The position numbers were made by a program, and so were the translations under genes. From Acidobacteriota bacterium (lineage in GTDB: Bacteria; Acidobacteriota; Terriglobia; Bryobacterales; Bryobacteraceae): a DNA stretch of 36,121 nt. Shown here piece after piece: positions 1 to 8,503 of this stretch. The notes beneath the pieces were generated by a model, which was given only the letters and a program-made list of their open reading frames with translations, had not been told where the DNA came from and did no database searches. Each line of letters opens with the position of its first letter. The stretch's first letter is position 1. The stretch lies in the NCBI GenBank assembly GCA_016213775.1, contig JACQZR010000132.1, positions 1-36,121 on the forward strand, read 5' to 3'.

Positions 1-45
1 CAAGGACGGAATCACGCGCATCGCCAACGGGATGCCGGATTGATA

Positions 46-75
46 TCTCGCAAAGCCTGCCAAGAACGCAAAGCC
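46..75. repeat. Degenerate CGCAAAG-type intergenic repeat
   Basis: The sequence TCTCGCAAAG at 46-55 is followed by ACGCAAAG at about 66-73. The same 10-mer TCTCGCAAAG recurs at 14308-14317, inside a clearer direct-repeat array. Both copies lie outside genes, so this looks like a dispersed intergenic element rather than coding sequence. Confidence 0.4.
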
Positions 76-391
76 TCCCGGGCATGGAATACCTTGCGAG
101 AACTCAATACATCTCGTCGGTCTGAGGCGGAGCCTCGCTAGGAGTGTGACATAGAAACGCCAGGTACTGAGTCGCGAGCGTACAGCCTCAATTCCCTCAT
201 CAAACTCCAGACGCCCATCAGAAAGGGGGTCCGCCACGAGAATCGCCCCGCGAACCTCAACATCCCAACGCGGCGATAGCCCAAACTCCCCCACCTGAAG
301 AATTGGCCCCCTACATGCACCAACCATGACTTGCAATGCACAGAGGGGAATTCAGCAGTTCTGGCAAGTCGTTCAGATTTGGTTGCCAACA

Positions 392-401
392 CCCAATTGG
401 G
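392..401. promoter_or_regulatory. Palindrome upstream of the PFOR-Rnf operon
   Basis: CCCAATTGGG is a perfect 10-base palindrome about 75 bases before the first gene's start codon. The smaller inverted repeat TTGGTTGCCAA lies just upstream (379-389). It is a possible operator for the redox operon. No regulator gene is adjacent and no clear -35/-10 pair was seen, so this is weak. Confidence 0.2.
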
Positions 402-475
402 GTCAGTTGCACCGCACGGCTTGTCCGAATTTTCGTGGGTGATTTCCCCCAATGAGAACGAGCAATGGAGCAGGA

Positions 476-3400
476 ATGAGCACCAAACGGACCTTTAAGT
501 ACCCTGGCGTCAGACAAGCCATGGACGGCAACACCGCAGTGATTATGTGCGAGCGGGAATCTACCGATGCCGCCGGCGCATACCCGATTACGCCCTCCAC
601 CCAGATGGGCGAGTATTGGGCCGAGGCTGCCGCAGCCGGACACATCAATATCTCCGGCCGGCCGCTCATCTTTATTGAGCCGGAGGGCGAGCACGCTGCC
701 GCCGCGGTGACGGCGGGGCTATCGATGACAGGGCTACGGGCCACGAATTTCTCCTCCGGGCAAGGGATTGCCTACATGCACGAGTCGCTGTACGCCGCGG
801 TTGGAAAGCGGCTGACCTATGTGCTGAACATGGGGTGCCGGGCAATCACGAAATCGACGCTGAATGTCCATGCGGGGCACGATGATTACCATTGCGTGGA
901 TGACTCGGGCTTCTTCCAGTTGTTCGGCAAGTCGGCTCAGGAGGTTAGCGACCTCAATATCATTTCGCACCGCGTTGCCGAACTGTCGTTGACGCCCGGC
1001 ATCTGCGCCCAGGACGGCTTCCTCACAACGCACCTGATCGAATCGCTGCTGCTGCCCGAACGCGAGTTGATTGCGGAGTACCTGGGGCGACCGGACGACA
1101 TTATCGATACGCCTACGCCTGCCCAGAAACTGCTCTACGGGCCGAAGCGGCGGCGCATTCCCGAGCTTTGGACGGTGGACGACCCGGTGATGATCGGCAC
1201 GGTGCAAAACCAGGACGCCTACATGCAGAGCGTAGCTGCCCAGCGGCCGTATTTCTTTGATCACATCGCCGCACTCACGGATCAGGCGATGGACGAGTTC
1301 TATGAGCTTACGGGGCGGCGGTACAGTCGCGTCACCACGTATCGTGTGGAAGATGCCGATTACCTGATCGTCGGCATGGGCTCGATGCTCGTGACTGCGG
1401 AAGCCGTGGCGGATTACCTGCGCGAGACGCGCAAGGTGAAGGTCGGCGTTGTGAACATGACGATGTTCCGCCCGTTCCCGGGCGACCTTATCGGAAAACT
1501 GCTGCAGGGACGCAAGGGGGTGGCGGTTCTGGAACGGACCGACCAGCCGCTGGCCGCCGACCTGCCGCTCATTCGCGAAGTCCGGTCCACGCTCAACCGT
1601 TGCGCCGAAAACGGCCGTTCCGGCAAGGGTGAGTTGGTCTATCCGGATCATGCTGCCTACAAGAACGCCGAAGATCTTCCGCCGCTGTATTCGGGCAGCT
1701 ATGGACTCGGTAGCCGGGATCTGCAACCCGAGGGGCTCATTGGCGCAGTAGAGAACATGCTGCCCAATGGCGGGCGCAAAAAGTTCTTCTACCTCTCCAT
1801 CGATTTCGTTCACCAGAAGCCGTTCAATCCGAAGCAGGAAATCCATCAGATCGCCGTTGCCGACGCTTATCCGCAAGTGAAAGACCTCGCCGTCCATGGC
1901 AGCGAGAACCCGAACCTGATGCCCAAGAACAGCATCACGGTGCGGTTCCATTCCGTCGGCGGTTGGGGCGCCATCACAACCGGCAAGAACCTCGCCATGA
2001 CGTTGTTCGACCTGCTCGGCTTCCATATCAAGGCGAACCCAAAGTATGGATCGGAGAAGAAGGGCCAGCCCACTACTTACTATCTGTCCGCGGCTCCGGA
2101 GCCCATTCGCATCAATTGCGAGTACTTCTACGTCGACGTGGTGCTGTCGCCTGACCCCAATGTTTTCCGGCACTCTAACCCGCTCGCCGGTCTCAAGAAG
2201 GGTGGCGTTTTCATCATTCAATCCGACTTGACCAAGGCGGAAGATGTGTGGCGCTCGATCCCTGAGAAGTATCAGCGGATCATCCTCGAAAACGATATCC
2301 GCGTCTGCTACCTGGACGCCTTCCAGATCGCCCGTGAGGAAGCCACCGATCCCGAACTGCAGTTCCGCATGCAGGGCATTGCGTTCCAGGGTGCGTTTTT
2401 TGCGGCGTCGCCCGTGATGGAGACCGCCAAGCTCAACGAAGACACACTTTTCAAGTCGATTGAAGAGCAGTTGCATCACAAGTTCGGCGGCAAGGGTGCG
2501 CGCGTTGTGGCCGATAATATACGCGTTGTGCGCCGCGGCTTCGACCAGGTGACCGAGATTCCGGCTGCGGTGAAGCAGATCTCCGCGCAGGAGCAGCAGT
2601 TGCGGCGCGCGCCGGAACTCCCGGTGCTGCTCAAGGCGCAGCCGGGCAGTGCTTCCGCCACCACCGACATCCACCGCTTCTGGGATCAGACCGGCAACTT
2701 CTATCTCACCGGCCGCGGGAACGACAACCTTGCCGATCCTTTCATTGGTTTGTCCTGGATACCTGCTCTAACGGGTACATTTCGCGACATGACCGGCATC
2801 CGCTTCGATCACCCGTTGTGGATTCCCGAGAATTGCACCGCTTGCGGCTCCTGCTACACGGTGTGTCCGGACAGCGCGATACCCGGCCTGGTAAACACCA
2901 CGCTGAGCGTCTTTGAAACTGCGATGAAGAACGTGCAGGCCGGCGGCATGGCGGTGAAGCATTTGCCGCGGGCGATTCGCACGCTCGATCAGAAACTCCG
3001 CGGCAGGCTGGCGACGATGGACGCCAAAGCCAACGTGCGTGCGGTGTTGGATGACGCTATCATCGACGTCATTTCCACCTACCGTCCGGAAACGGCGGAG
3101 CGGCAGGAAGTGGAAGCCGAGTTCGCTAAGTTCAAAGAGGCCGTAGGGCACTTCCAGTTCGCGCTCACTGCGCCCTATTGGGGCAATCGGGAACGGAAAC
3201 AGAAAGGCTCCGGCGGGCTGCTTTCCATCACGGTCAATCCTTATGCGTGTAAGGGCTGCATGGAATGCGTGAAGGTGTGCAATGACGATGCGCTGCGAAC
3301 GGTGACGCAAACCCCGGCCACGATCGACAAGCTGCGGAAGGACTGGGAATTCTGGATGTCGCTGCCCACGACGCCGAAGGAGTTCAGCCGCATCGACAAT

Positions 3401-5395
3401 CTGGATGAGAAGATCGGGGCGCTGGAGACACTGCTGCTGGACAAGAGCGCCTACATGGGGATGGTCGGCGGCGACGGGGCTTGCCTCGGATGCGGCGAAA
3501 AAACGGTGGTCCATCTGTTTACCGCGACCGTCGAAGCGCTGATGCAGCCGCGTGTTGCGAAGCATGTCACCAAGGTGCAGGATTTGATCGCGCGCCTCGA
3601 TCAGCATGTCCGCTTGAAACTCGCTTCCACGATGGATCTGAGTGACAGCGGAAGGGTGGAAGAAGCGCTCGGCGACCTGAGCAACAAGGACGTCACCTTA
3701 GCCAGCTTCAGCGAGAAGCTGGACGAGCGACATGCCGGCAAAACCATCGACGCCGAATGGCTCCGCTGGGTGACGCAATTGATGGCCAAGCTGCGGCATC
3801 TGCTCTGGCTCTATACCGAAGGGCAGAACCGCAAGGGCCGCTGCAGCATGGGCATCATCAATTCCACCGGCTGCACATCGGTGTGGGGCTCTACGTATCC
3901 GTTCAACCCCTATCCGTTCCCATGGACGAACCATCTCTTCCAGGATTCGCCTTCGATGGCGATGGGGATCTTTGAAGGCCACATGTCGAAGATGGCGGAA
4001 GGCTTCAAAGCGATTCGCCTGGCCGAGATCGAATTGAAGGAAGGCTACAACAGGAAGAAGCACGAGGACCAGTTCACCTACTTTGATTGGCGCAAGTTCA
4101 CCGACGAAGAATTTCTGCTTTGCCCGCCGGTGGTCAGCATCGGTGGTGACGGAGCCATGTACGACATCGGCTTCCAGAACCTGTCGCGCATGATGATGTC
4201 CGGCAAGCCAGTGAAGGCGCTCGTTCTCGATACGCAGGTGTACTCCAACACCGGCGGTCAGGCTTGCACGTCCGGCTTCACGGGCCAGATCTCCGACATG
4301 GCGCAGTACGGCAAGGCCATCAAGGGGAAGGAAGAGGTTCGGAAGGAGATCGCTCTGATCGGGATGGCGCACCGGACGACATACGTGCTGCAGAGCAGCC
4401 AGGCGTATGCCTCCCACCTGATTGAAGGCTTTATTGACGGCCTCAACGCGCGGCGTCCGGCACTGTTCAATATCTACAGCGCCTGCATGCCCGAGCACGG
4501 CATCGGCGACGATCTCGCCGATCAGCAGAGCAAACTTGTGGTGGAGAGCCGGGCTTATCCGCTCATCAAGTACAACCCGGATAAAGGCCGGACGGCTGAG
4601 GAGTGTTTCGATCTCGAAGGCAATCCTTCGATGGAGACGGACTGGCCCACCTACAACCTGGAGTACACCGACGAGAAGGGGCAGAAGGGCAAGATGGAAC
4701 TGCCGTTCACCTTCGCCGATTTCGCGATGACCGAAGCGCGATTCCGCAAGCAGTTCCGCACCGCGCCGGCGGATACGTGGAACGACAGCATGGTTCCGCT
4801 GGTCGAGTTCTTGGAACTCGACGGGTCCTCAAGGGAAGGCAAGTTCCCCTTCATTTGGGCCGTGGATCGCAAGAACCGGCTGATACGGGTGATCCCCGCC
4901 GAACCGATCGTGCTTTCCTGCGAAGATCGCAGGAACTTCTGGCGCATGATCAAGGCGATGTCGGGAGTCAGGGAACAGGTGGACCCGAAGGCCATCGAAG
5001 ATCGGGTTCGCGTCGAGATCGCACATCAGTTGACGGCGAAGCTGCTGCAACTGGCCGGCGACGGCAACATACTCGACATGGACATCCCGGCTGCGGCATC
5101 GGCGCCGGCCGGCGCGGGAGCATCGCCTGCCGGAAGCAACGGCGATTACATGGCCCCATGGATCGATTCCTCCGCATGCACTTCGTGTGATGAGTGCATC
5201 AACATCAACCCGAAGGTGTTCGCCTACGACGATAAAAAGCACGCCTACGTCAAGGATCCGAAAGCGGGTCCGTATAAAGATCTGGTGAAGGCAGCCGAGA
5301 AGTGCACGGCGCAAGTGATTCACCCCGGCACTCCCGCCAATAGGAGCGAAAAGGACGCGGACAAACTGCTGGCCCGCGCAGCAAAGTACAACTAG
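476..5395 (+). CDS. nifJ: Giant pyruvate:ferredoxin oxidoreductase with fused C-terminal ferredoxin
   Basis: Homodimeric-type pyruvate (2-oxoacid):ferredoxin oxidoreductase, cytoplasmic, converting pyruvate and CoA to acetyl-CoA and CO2 with electrons passed to ferredoxin. Seen in order: the TPP/pyrimidine domain at the N-terminus (AGAYPITPST), a gamma domain (SVGGWGAITTGK), two iron-sulfur motifs (CTACGSC near residue 787 and CKGCMEC near 925), the proximal-cluster CLGCGE near 1003, the TPP signature GGDGAMYDIG near 1224 with SNTGGQ, and a terminal single-cluster ferredoxin (CTSCDEC near 1568 with a later lone Cys in EKCTAQ). At 1639 residues it is far longer than the usual 1170-1200. Extra length lies between the two cluster motifs (about 130 residues), before the TPP domain and at the C-terminus. 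ATG 476 is preferred over ATG 452 because GGAG sits five bases upstream. It is the first gene of the operon, 12 bases before rnfC. Another 2-oxoacid substrate is possible. Confidence 0.93.
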   Translation: MSTKRTFKYPGVRQAMDGNTAVIMCERESTDAAGAYPITPSTQMGEYWAEAAAAGHINISGRPLIFIEPEGEHAAAAVTAGLSMTGLRATNFSSGQGIAYMHESLYAAVGKRLTYVLNMGCRAITKSTLNVHAGHDDYHCVDDSGFFQLFGKSAQEVSDLNIISHRVAELSLTPGICAQDGFLTTHLIESLLLPERELIAEYLGRPDDIIDTPTPAQKLLYGPKRRRIPELWTVDDPVMIGTVQNQDAYMQSVAAQRPYFFDHIAALTDQAMDEFYELTGRRYSRVTTYRVEDADYLIVGMGSMLVTAEAVADYLRETRKVKVGVVNMTMFRPFPGDLIGKLLQGRKGVAVLERTDQPLAADLPLIREVRSTLNRCAENGRSGKGELVYPDHAAYKNAEDLPPLYSGSYGLGSRDLQPEGLIGAVENMLPNGGRKKFFYLSIDFVHQKPFNPKQEIHQIAVADAYPQVKDLAVHGSENPNLMPKNSITVRFHSVGGWGAITTGKNLAMTLFDLLGFHIKANPKYGSEKKGQPTTYYLSAAPEPIRINCEYFYVDVVLSPDPNVFRHSNPLAGLKKGGVFIIQSDLTKAEDVWRSIPEKYQRIILENDIRVCYLDAFQIAREEATDPELQFRMQGIAFQGAFFAASPVMETAKLNEDTLFKSIEEQLHHKFGGKGARVVADNIRVVRRGFDQVTEIPAAVKQISAQEQQLRRAPELPVLLKAQPGSASATTDIHRFWDQTGNFYLTGRGNDNLADPFIGLSWIPALTGTFRDMTGIRFDHPLWIPENCTACGSCYTVCPDSAIPGLVNTTLSVFETAMKNVQAGGMAVKHLPRAIRTLDQKLRGRLATMDAKANVRAVLDDAIIDVISTYRPETAERQEVEAEFAKFKEAVGHFQFALTAPYWGNRERKQKGSGGLLSITVNPYACKGCMECVKVCNDDALRTVTQTPATIDKLRKDWEFWMSLPTTPKEFSRIDNLDEKIGALETLLLDKSAYMGMVGGDGACLGCGEKTVVHLFTATVEALMQPRVAKHVTKVQDLIARLDQHVRLKLASTMDLSDSGRVEEALGDLSNKDVTLASFSEKLDERHAGKTIDAEWLRWVTQLMAKLRHLLWLYTEGQNRKGRCSMGIINSTGCTSVWGSTYPFNPYPFPWTNHLFQDSPSMAMGIFEGHMSKMAEGFKAIRLAEIELKEGYNRKKHEDQFTYFDWRKFTDEEFLLCPPVVSIGGDGAMYDIGFQNLSRMMMSGKPVKALVLDTQVYSNTGGQACTSGFTGQISDMAQYGKAIKGKEEVRKEIALIGMAHRTTYVLQSSQAYASHLIEGFIDGLNARRPALFNIYSACMPEHGIGDDLADQQSKLVVESRAYPLIKYNPDKGRTAEECFDLEGNPSMETDWPTYNLEYTDEKGQKGKMELPFTFADFAMTEARFRKQFRTAPADTWNDSMVPLVEFLELDGSSREGKFPFIWAVDRKNRLIRVIPAEPIVLSCEDRRNFWRMIKAMSGVREQVDPKAIEDRVRVEIAHQLTAKLLQLAGDGNILDMDIPAAASAPAGAGASPAGSNGDYMAPWIDSSACTSCDECININPKVFAYDDKKHAYVKDPKAGPYKDLVKAAEKCTAQVIHPGTPANRSEKDADKLLARAAKYN

Positions 5396-5407
5396 GCAGG
5401 GCGCCCT

Positions 5408-6775
5408 ATGAGCCTCCTGAACATATTCAAATCCGGCAAAGCCCTGGACCGCGGGGTCCACGTGCCGGAGTACAAGGAACAGACGGCGCATCTGCCCATC
5501 CGCCGGCTGCCCTTCGCTCCGATGCTCGTGGTCCCCTTGTCGCAGCATGCCGGCGCGCCGGCGGTTGCCGTGGTCCGCGAAGGTCAGGAAGTGGTGCGCG
5601 GCGAACCGCTGGCAAAGGAAGACGGGTTCATGTCCGTCCCGATGCATTCGCCGGCCACGGGCCGCATCGAGAAGATCGGCCTCGCGCCCAGCGTCCGAGG
5701 CGAACTCGCGCCGGCGATCTACCTGAAGCCCTATCCATCGTCATCGCAGGAAGTCCTCTACGGGGCGCCGCAGGACATCCAGAACATGACGCCCGATCAG
5801 ATCGTCTCCGCGGTGCAGCGAACCGGTGCGGTTGGCCTCGGCGGCGCGGCCTTCCCCACTCATGTCAAGATGCGTCCACCGAAGGACGCCCGGCTCGACA
5901 CCATCGTGGTGAACGGCTGCGAATGCGAACCGTTCCTCACCACCGACCCTCGGGTAATGCTGGAGCAGCCTGCCGAAGTAATCCAAGGCACCCGCATCGC
6001 CATGAAGTGTCTCAGTGTCCCGCGCGCCGTCATCGGCGTCGAGAACAACAAGATGGACGCGGTGGAAGCGCTTCGCAAAGCACTCGGCAGCGAAACCGCC
6101 ATCACCGTGGAAGCCATTGAAGCCAAGTACCCGCAGGGCGCTGAGAAGATGCTCATCAAGGTTCTGTTGAATCGCGAAGTGCCTTCCGGCGGGCTTCCGA
6201 GCGCGGTCGGCGTCGCAGTGTTCAATGTGGCCACACTGGCTCAGATAGGCGAACTGCTGCCCGTTCATCAAGGCTTGATTGAGCGTGTGGTTACCATTAC
6301 GGGCCCCGCCGTTTCCAAGCCCGGCAACTACCTGACTGCTCTCGGCACGCCGCTGCGGTTCGCTCTTCAGCAGGCCGGCTGCACCGACGAGACGGCTAGC
6401 GTGATTCTTGGCGGCCCGATGATGGGTCCGAGCATCAGTTCGCTGGACGTGCCGATCACCAAAGGGGTCACCGGCATCCTGGTGATGGGGCGCGCCGATT
6501 TCAACCACCGGCCCGACAGAATCTATCCCTGCATCCGCTGCGCGGCCTGCGTGGATGTGTGCCCCTTGCACTTGAACCCGTCGCGCCTTGGCATGCTTGC
6601 CCGCAAGCATGAGTACGAAACGATGGAATCGCAGTTTCACCTGATGGACTGCTTTGAATGCGGCTGCTGTGCCTATGTCTGCCCCTCGCACATCCCGCTG
6701 GTGCAGCATTTCCGCGTCGCCAAACAAATGAACCGCGAAAGGAAAGCCCGTGAGCGCGAAACTGCAAAAGCCTGA
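5408..6775 (+). CDS. rnfC: Rnf electron transport complex subunit C
   Basis: Peripheral RnfC subunit, 455 residues. In Rnf complexes RnfC is the cytoplasmic NADH- and FMN-binding protein and carries two 4Fe-4S clusters. Visible: the N-terminal RnfC barrel-sandwich region, a glycine-rich GLGGAAFPTHVK segment typical of the complex I 51-kDa-like flavin domain, the conserved NGCECEP, and two cluster motifs, CIRCAACVDVCP at about 375-386 and CFECGCCAYVCP at about 415-426. The two cluster motifs separate it from NqrA of the sodium-pumping NADH:quinone reductases. The length is close to short RnfC proteins without the long alanine/lysine-rich tail. It overlaps rnfD by 26 bases, so translation is probably coupled. 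Confidence 0.93.
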   Translation: MSLLNIFKSGKALDRGVHVPEYKEQTAHLPIRRLPFAPMLVVPLSQHAGAPAVAVVREGQEVVRGEPLAKEDGFMSVPMHSPATGRIEKIGLAPSVRGELAPAIYLKPYPSSSQEVLYGAPQDIQNMTPDQIVSAVQRTGAVGLGGAAFPTHVKMRPPKDARLDTIVVNGCECEPFLTTDPRVMLEQPAEVIQGTRIAMKCLSVPRAVIGVENNKMDAVEALRKALGSETAITVEAIEAKYPQGAEKMLIKVLLNREVPSGGLPSAVGVAVFNVATLAQIGELLPVHQGLIERVVTITGPAVSKPGNYLTALGTPLRFALQQAGCTDETASVILGGPMMGPSISSLDVPITKGVTGILVMGRADFNHRPDRIYPCIRCAACVDVCPLHLNPSRLGMLARKHEYETMESQFHLMDCFECGCCAYVCPSHIPLVQHFRVAKQMNRERKARERETAKA

Positions 6776-7814
6776 GATCCAGCTTCGGACCTCACCCCAT
6801 CTGCACTCACCGCGCAATGTGGTGATGATCATGCGCAACGTTGTCTATGCGCTGATCCCGATCGCTGCATTTTCGGTTTACAACTTCGGCATCAGCGCCC
6901 TGTTCCTGCTGATCGCTTCGATGCTGTCCTGCATCCTGACTGAGCGGATGTGCAACCGCATGATGGACAACGAATCGACCATCGGCGATTGGAGCGCCAT
7001 CATCACCGGGCTGCTGCTCGGGCTCACACTTCCGCCGGGGTTTCCGCTGTGGATGGCTTGCGTCGGCGGGCTTGTTTCCATCGGCCTCGGCAAGATGCTC
7101 TTCGGCGGGCTTGGCTTCAACGTGTTCAATCCGGCGCTGGTGGGACGCGCGTTTCTGCAAGCGGCGTTTCCGATCGCGATCACGGCCTACACTCCGGCGA
7201 TGGCGACGAACCGCTTCGCCGAGTTTATTCCGACGACGCTGACCATTCCGTTCGCGGAGCCGGCTGTGCTGACGGAATGGATCAAGCAGGTGGCAGTGGA
7301 TTCGTTCACTGGAGCGACTCCGCTGATGGCGCACAAGTTCGATCACATCGCCACCGATGCCGCGGCGCTCTTCTTCGGATCAGTAGCCGGCTCGGCGGGG
7401 GAAACGTCGGCGCTCGTCATCATCCTTTGTGGCCTGTATCTGCTCGTTCAGAACTTCGCCGATTGGCGCATTCCGGCTTCGATGCTGGGTACGGCCGCGC
7501 TGCTCTCCACTATCTTCCACGCCATCGATCCGGCAAAGTATCCCGATGCGGCCTTCACGCTCTGTTCCGGGGGACTGATGCTGGGGGCGTTCTTCATGGC
7601 AACAGACATGGTGAGTTCCCCGGTGACGCCGCTTGGTGTGTGGATTTACGGGGGGTTCATCGGCCTGCTCACCATCGTCATCCGGTTCTTCGGCGGCCTT
7701 CCGGAGGGAGTGATGTACTCCATCCTGCTCGGCAACGCCATCTCGCCCATCATTGAAAGCCTCACCCAGCCGCGGGTCTACGGCACGCAGAAAGTCGCGA
7801 GGGCCAAAGCATGA
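6750..7814 (+). CDS. rnfD: Rnf electron transport complex subunit D (flavinylated membrane subunit)
   Basis: Integral membrane subunit of the NqrB/RnfD family, 354 residues with many hydrophobic helices. Known members carry a covalent FMN on a threonine in an S/T-G-A-T motif; here FTGATP places the predicted attachment at Thr190. The start is a GTG inside the end of rnfC, preceded by GAAAGGAAAG. The next gene, rnfG, overlaps it by four bases (ATGA). The family membership is clear. Whether it can work without the membrane partners RnfA and RnfE, absent from this operon, is unknown. Confidence 0.92.
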   Translation: MSAKLQKPEIQLRTSPHLHSPRNVVMIMRNVVYALIPIAAFSVYNFGISALFLLIASMLSCILTERMCNRMMDNESTIGDWSAIITGLLLGLTLPPGFPLWMACVGGLVSIGLGKMLFGGLGFNVFNPALVGRAFLQAAFPIAITAYTPAMATNRFAEFIPTTLTIPFAEPAVLTEWIKQVAVDSFTGATPLMAHKFDHIATDAAALFFGSVAGSAGETSALVIILCGLYLLVQNFADWRIPASMLGTAALLSTIFHAIDPAKYPDAAFTLCSGGLMLGAFFMATDMVSSPVTPLGVWIYGGFIGLLTIVIRFFGGLPEGVMYSILLGNAISPIIESLTQPRVYGTQKVARAKA

Positions 7815-8488
7815 CCAATTCCGCACCAGTTCATGAAGGCACGCCCAGCTTTCAAATGATCCGCCTGATGGGCGTCGTCTCCCTTGTTTGCGGTCTGCTC
7901 ATCGTCGGCACGCACATCGGGACACTCAAGCCGATCAAGGCGAATCAGGACACCATCATGCGGGAGACCGTCTCGCAGCTTCTGCCCGGTGTTGACAAGC
8001 AGACCATCTACACGACGGATGGCAACGGAGGCATCAGGATTTCGGAAGGGCAGGGCAACGGCGCGGTGATGGTGGCCGGCTACGACAAATCCGGCGCGCT
8101 CATCGGCATCGCGATTGAAGCCTCCGAACGCGGCTACGCGGACGTCATTCGCGCCATGTACGTCTACTCGCCCGACAAGGACGCGATCACGGGCTTCAAA
8201 GTTTTGGAGCTCAAGGAAACCCCGGGACTCGGCGACAAGATCGGATCGAACGCCGAGTTCCTCGCCAATTTTAAGGATCTGGATGTGAAGCTCGATGGGG
8301 CCGGCGCCAAGCTCGAGCATCCGATCGTGGCCGTCAAGCACGGCACAAAGAAGCACAAATGGGAAGTGGACGCCATCTCCGGCGCAACCATCTCTTCCCG
8401 CGCCGTCGGCCGCATGTTGAACAAGAGCGCGCAGGATCTGCTCCCGTTGGTCCGCCGCAATCTGGAACGCTTTCGCACAGGAAATTGA
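7811..8488 (+). CDS. rnfG: Rnf electron transport complex subunit G (FMN-binding)
   Basis: RnfG/NqrC-family protein, 225 residues, with one N-terminal membrane helix (about residues 16-36) and an extracytoplasmic FMN-binding domain. The flavinylation motif SGATISS predicts covalent FMN on Thr193, normally attached by ApbE, which is not in the window. The ATG overlaps the rnfD stop (ATGA), so the two are translationally coupled. In standard operons rnfE, rnfA and rnfB would follow; here a ferredoxin-NADP reductase gene comes next after 15 bases. Its length is normal for the family. Confidence 0.92.
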   Translation: MTNSAPVHEGTPSFQMIRLMGVVSLVCGLLIVGTHIGTLKPIKANQDTIMRETVSQLLPGVDKQTIYTTDGNGGIRISEGQGNGAVMVAGYDKSGALIGIAIEASERGYADVIRAMYVYSPDKDAITGFKVLELKETPGLGDKIGSNAEFLANFKDLDVKLDGAGAKLEHPIVAVKHGTKKHKWEVDAISGATISSRAVGRMLNKSAQDLLPLVRRNLERFRTGN

Positions 8489-8503
8489 ATCAGGAGCCAG
8501 GCT

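Larger units (their letters stand above)
1..451. other. Upstream stretch with no convincing gene
   Basis: On the plus strand, bases 2-43 read as a short open tail ending KDGITRIANGMPD and a TGA, which could be the end of a gene that begins before the window. On the minus strand a frame is open from an ATG at about 329 to the window edge, with no recognisable family, so it is not called as a gene. The stretch also holds CGCAAAG-type repeats (46-75) and a small palindrome (392-401). The rest shows nothing I can name. Confidence 0.3.

Noticed and set aside
1-329. Minus-strand open frame reaching the window edge
   Set aside because: About 110 codons with no recognised family, overlapping intergenic-type repeats. 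It cannot be judged without the sequence before the window.
734-2674. Long open frame of 646 codons on the minus strand inside the PFOR gene
   Set aside because: It lies fully opposite a gene with clear family motifs, is Arg/His-rich and has no recognisable domain. This is expected from GC-rich codon use.
5408-8488. Sodium-pumping Nqr operon (nqrABC)
   Set aside because: The first subunit has two 4Fe-4S motifs as RnfC does, and nqrDEF are absent.
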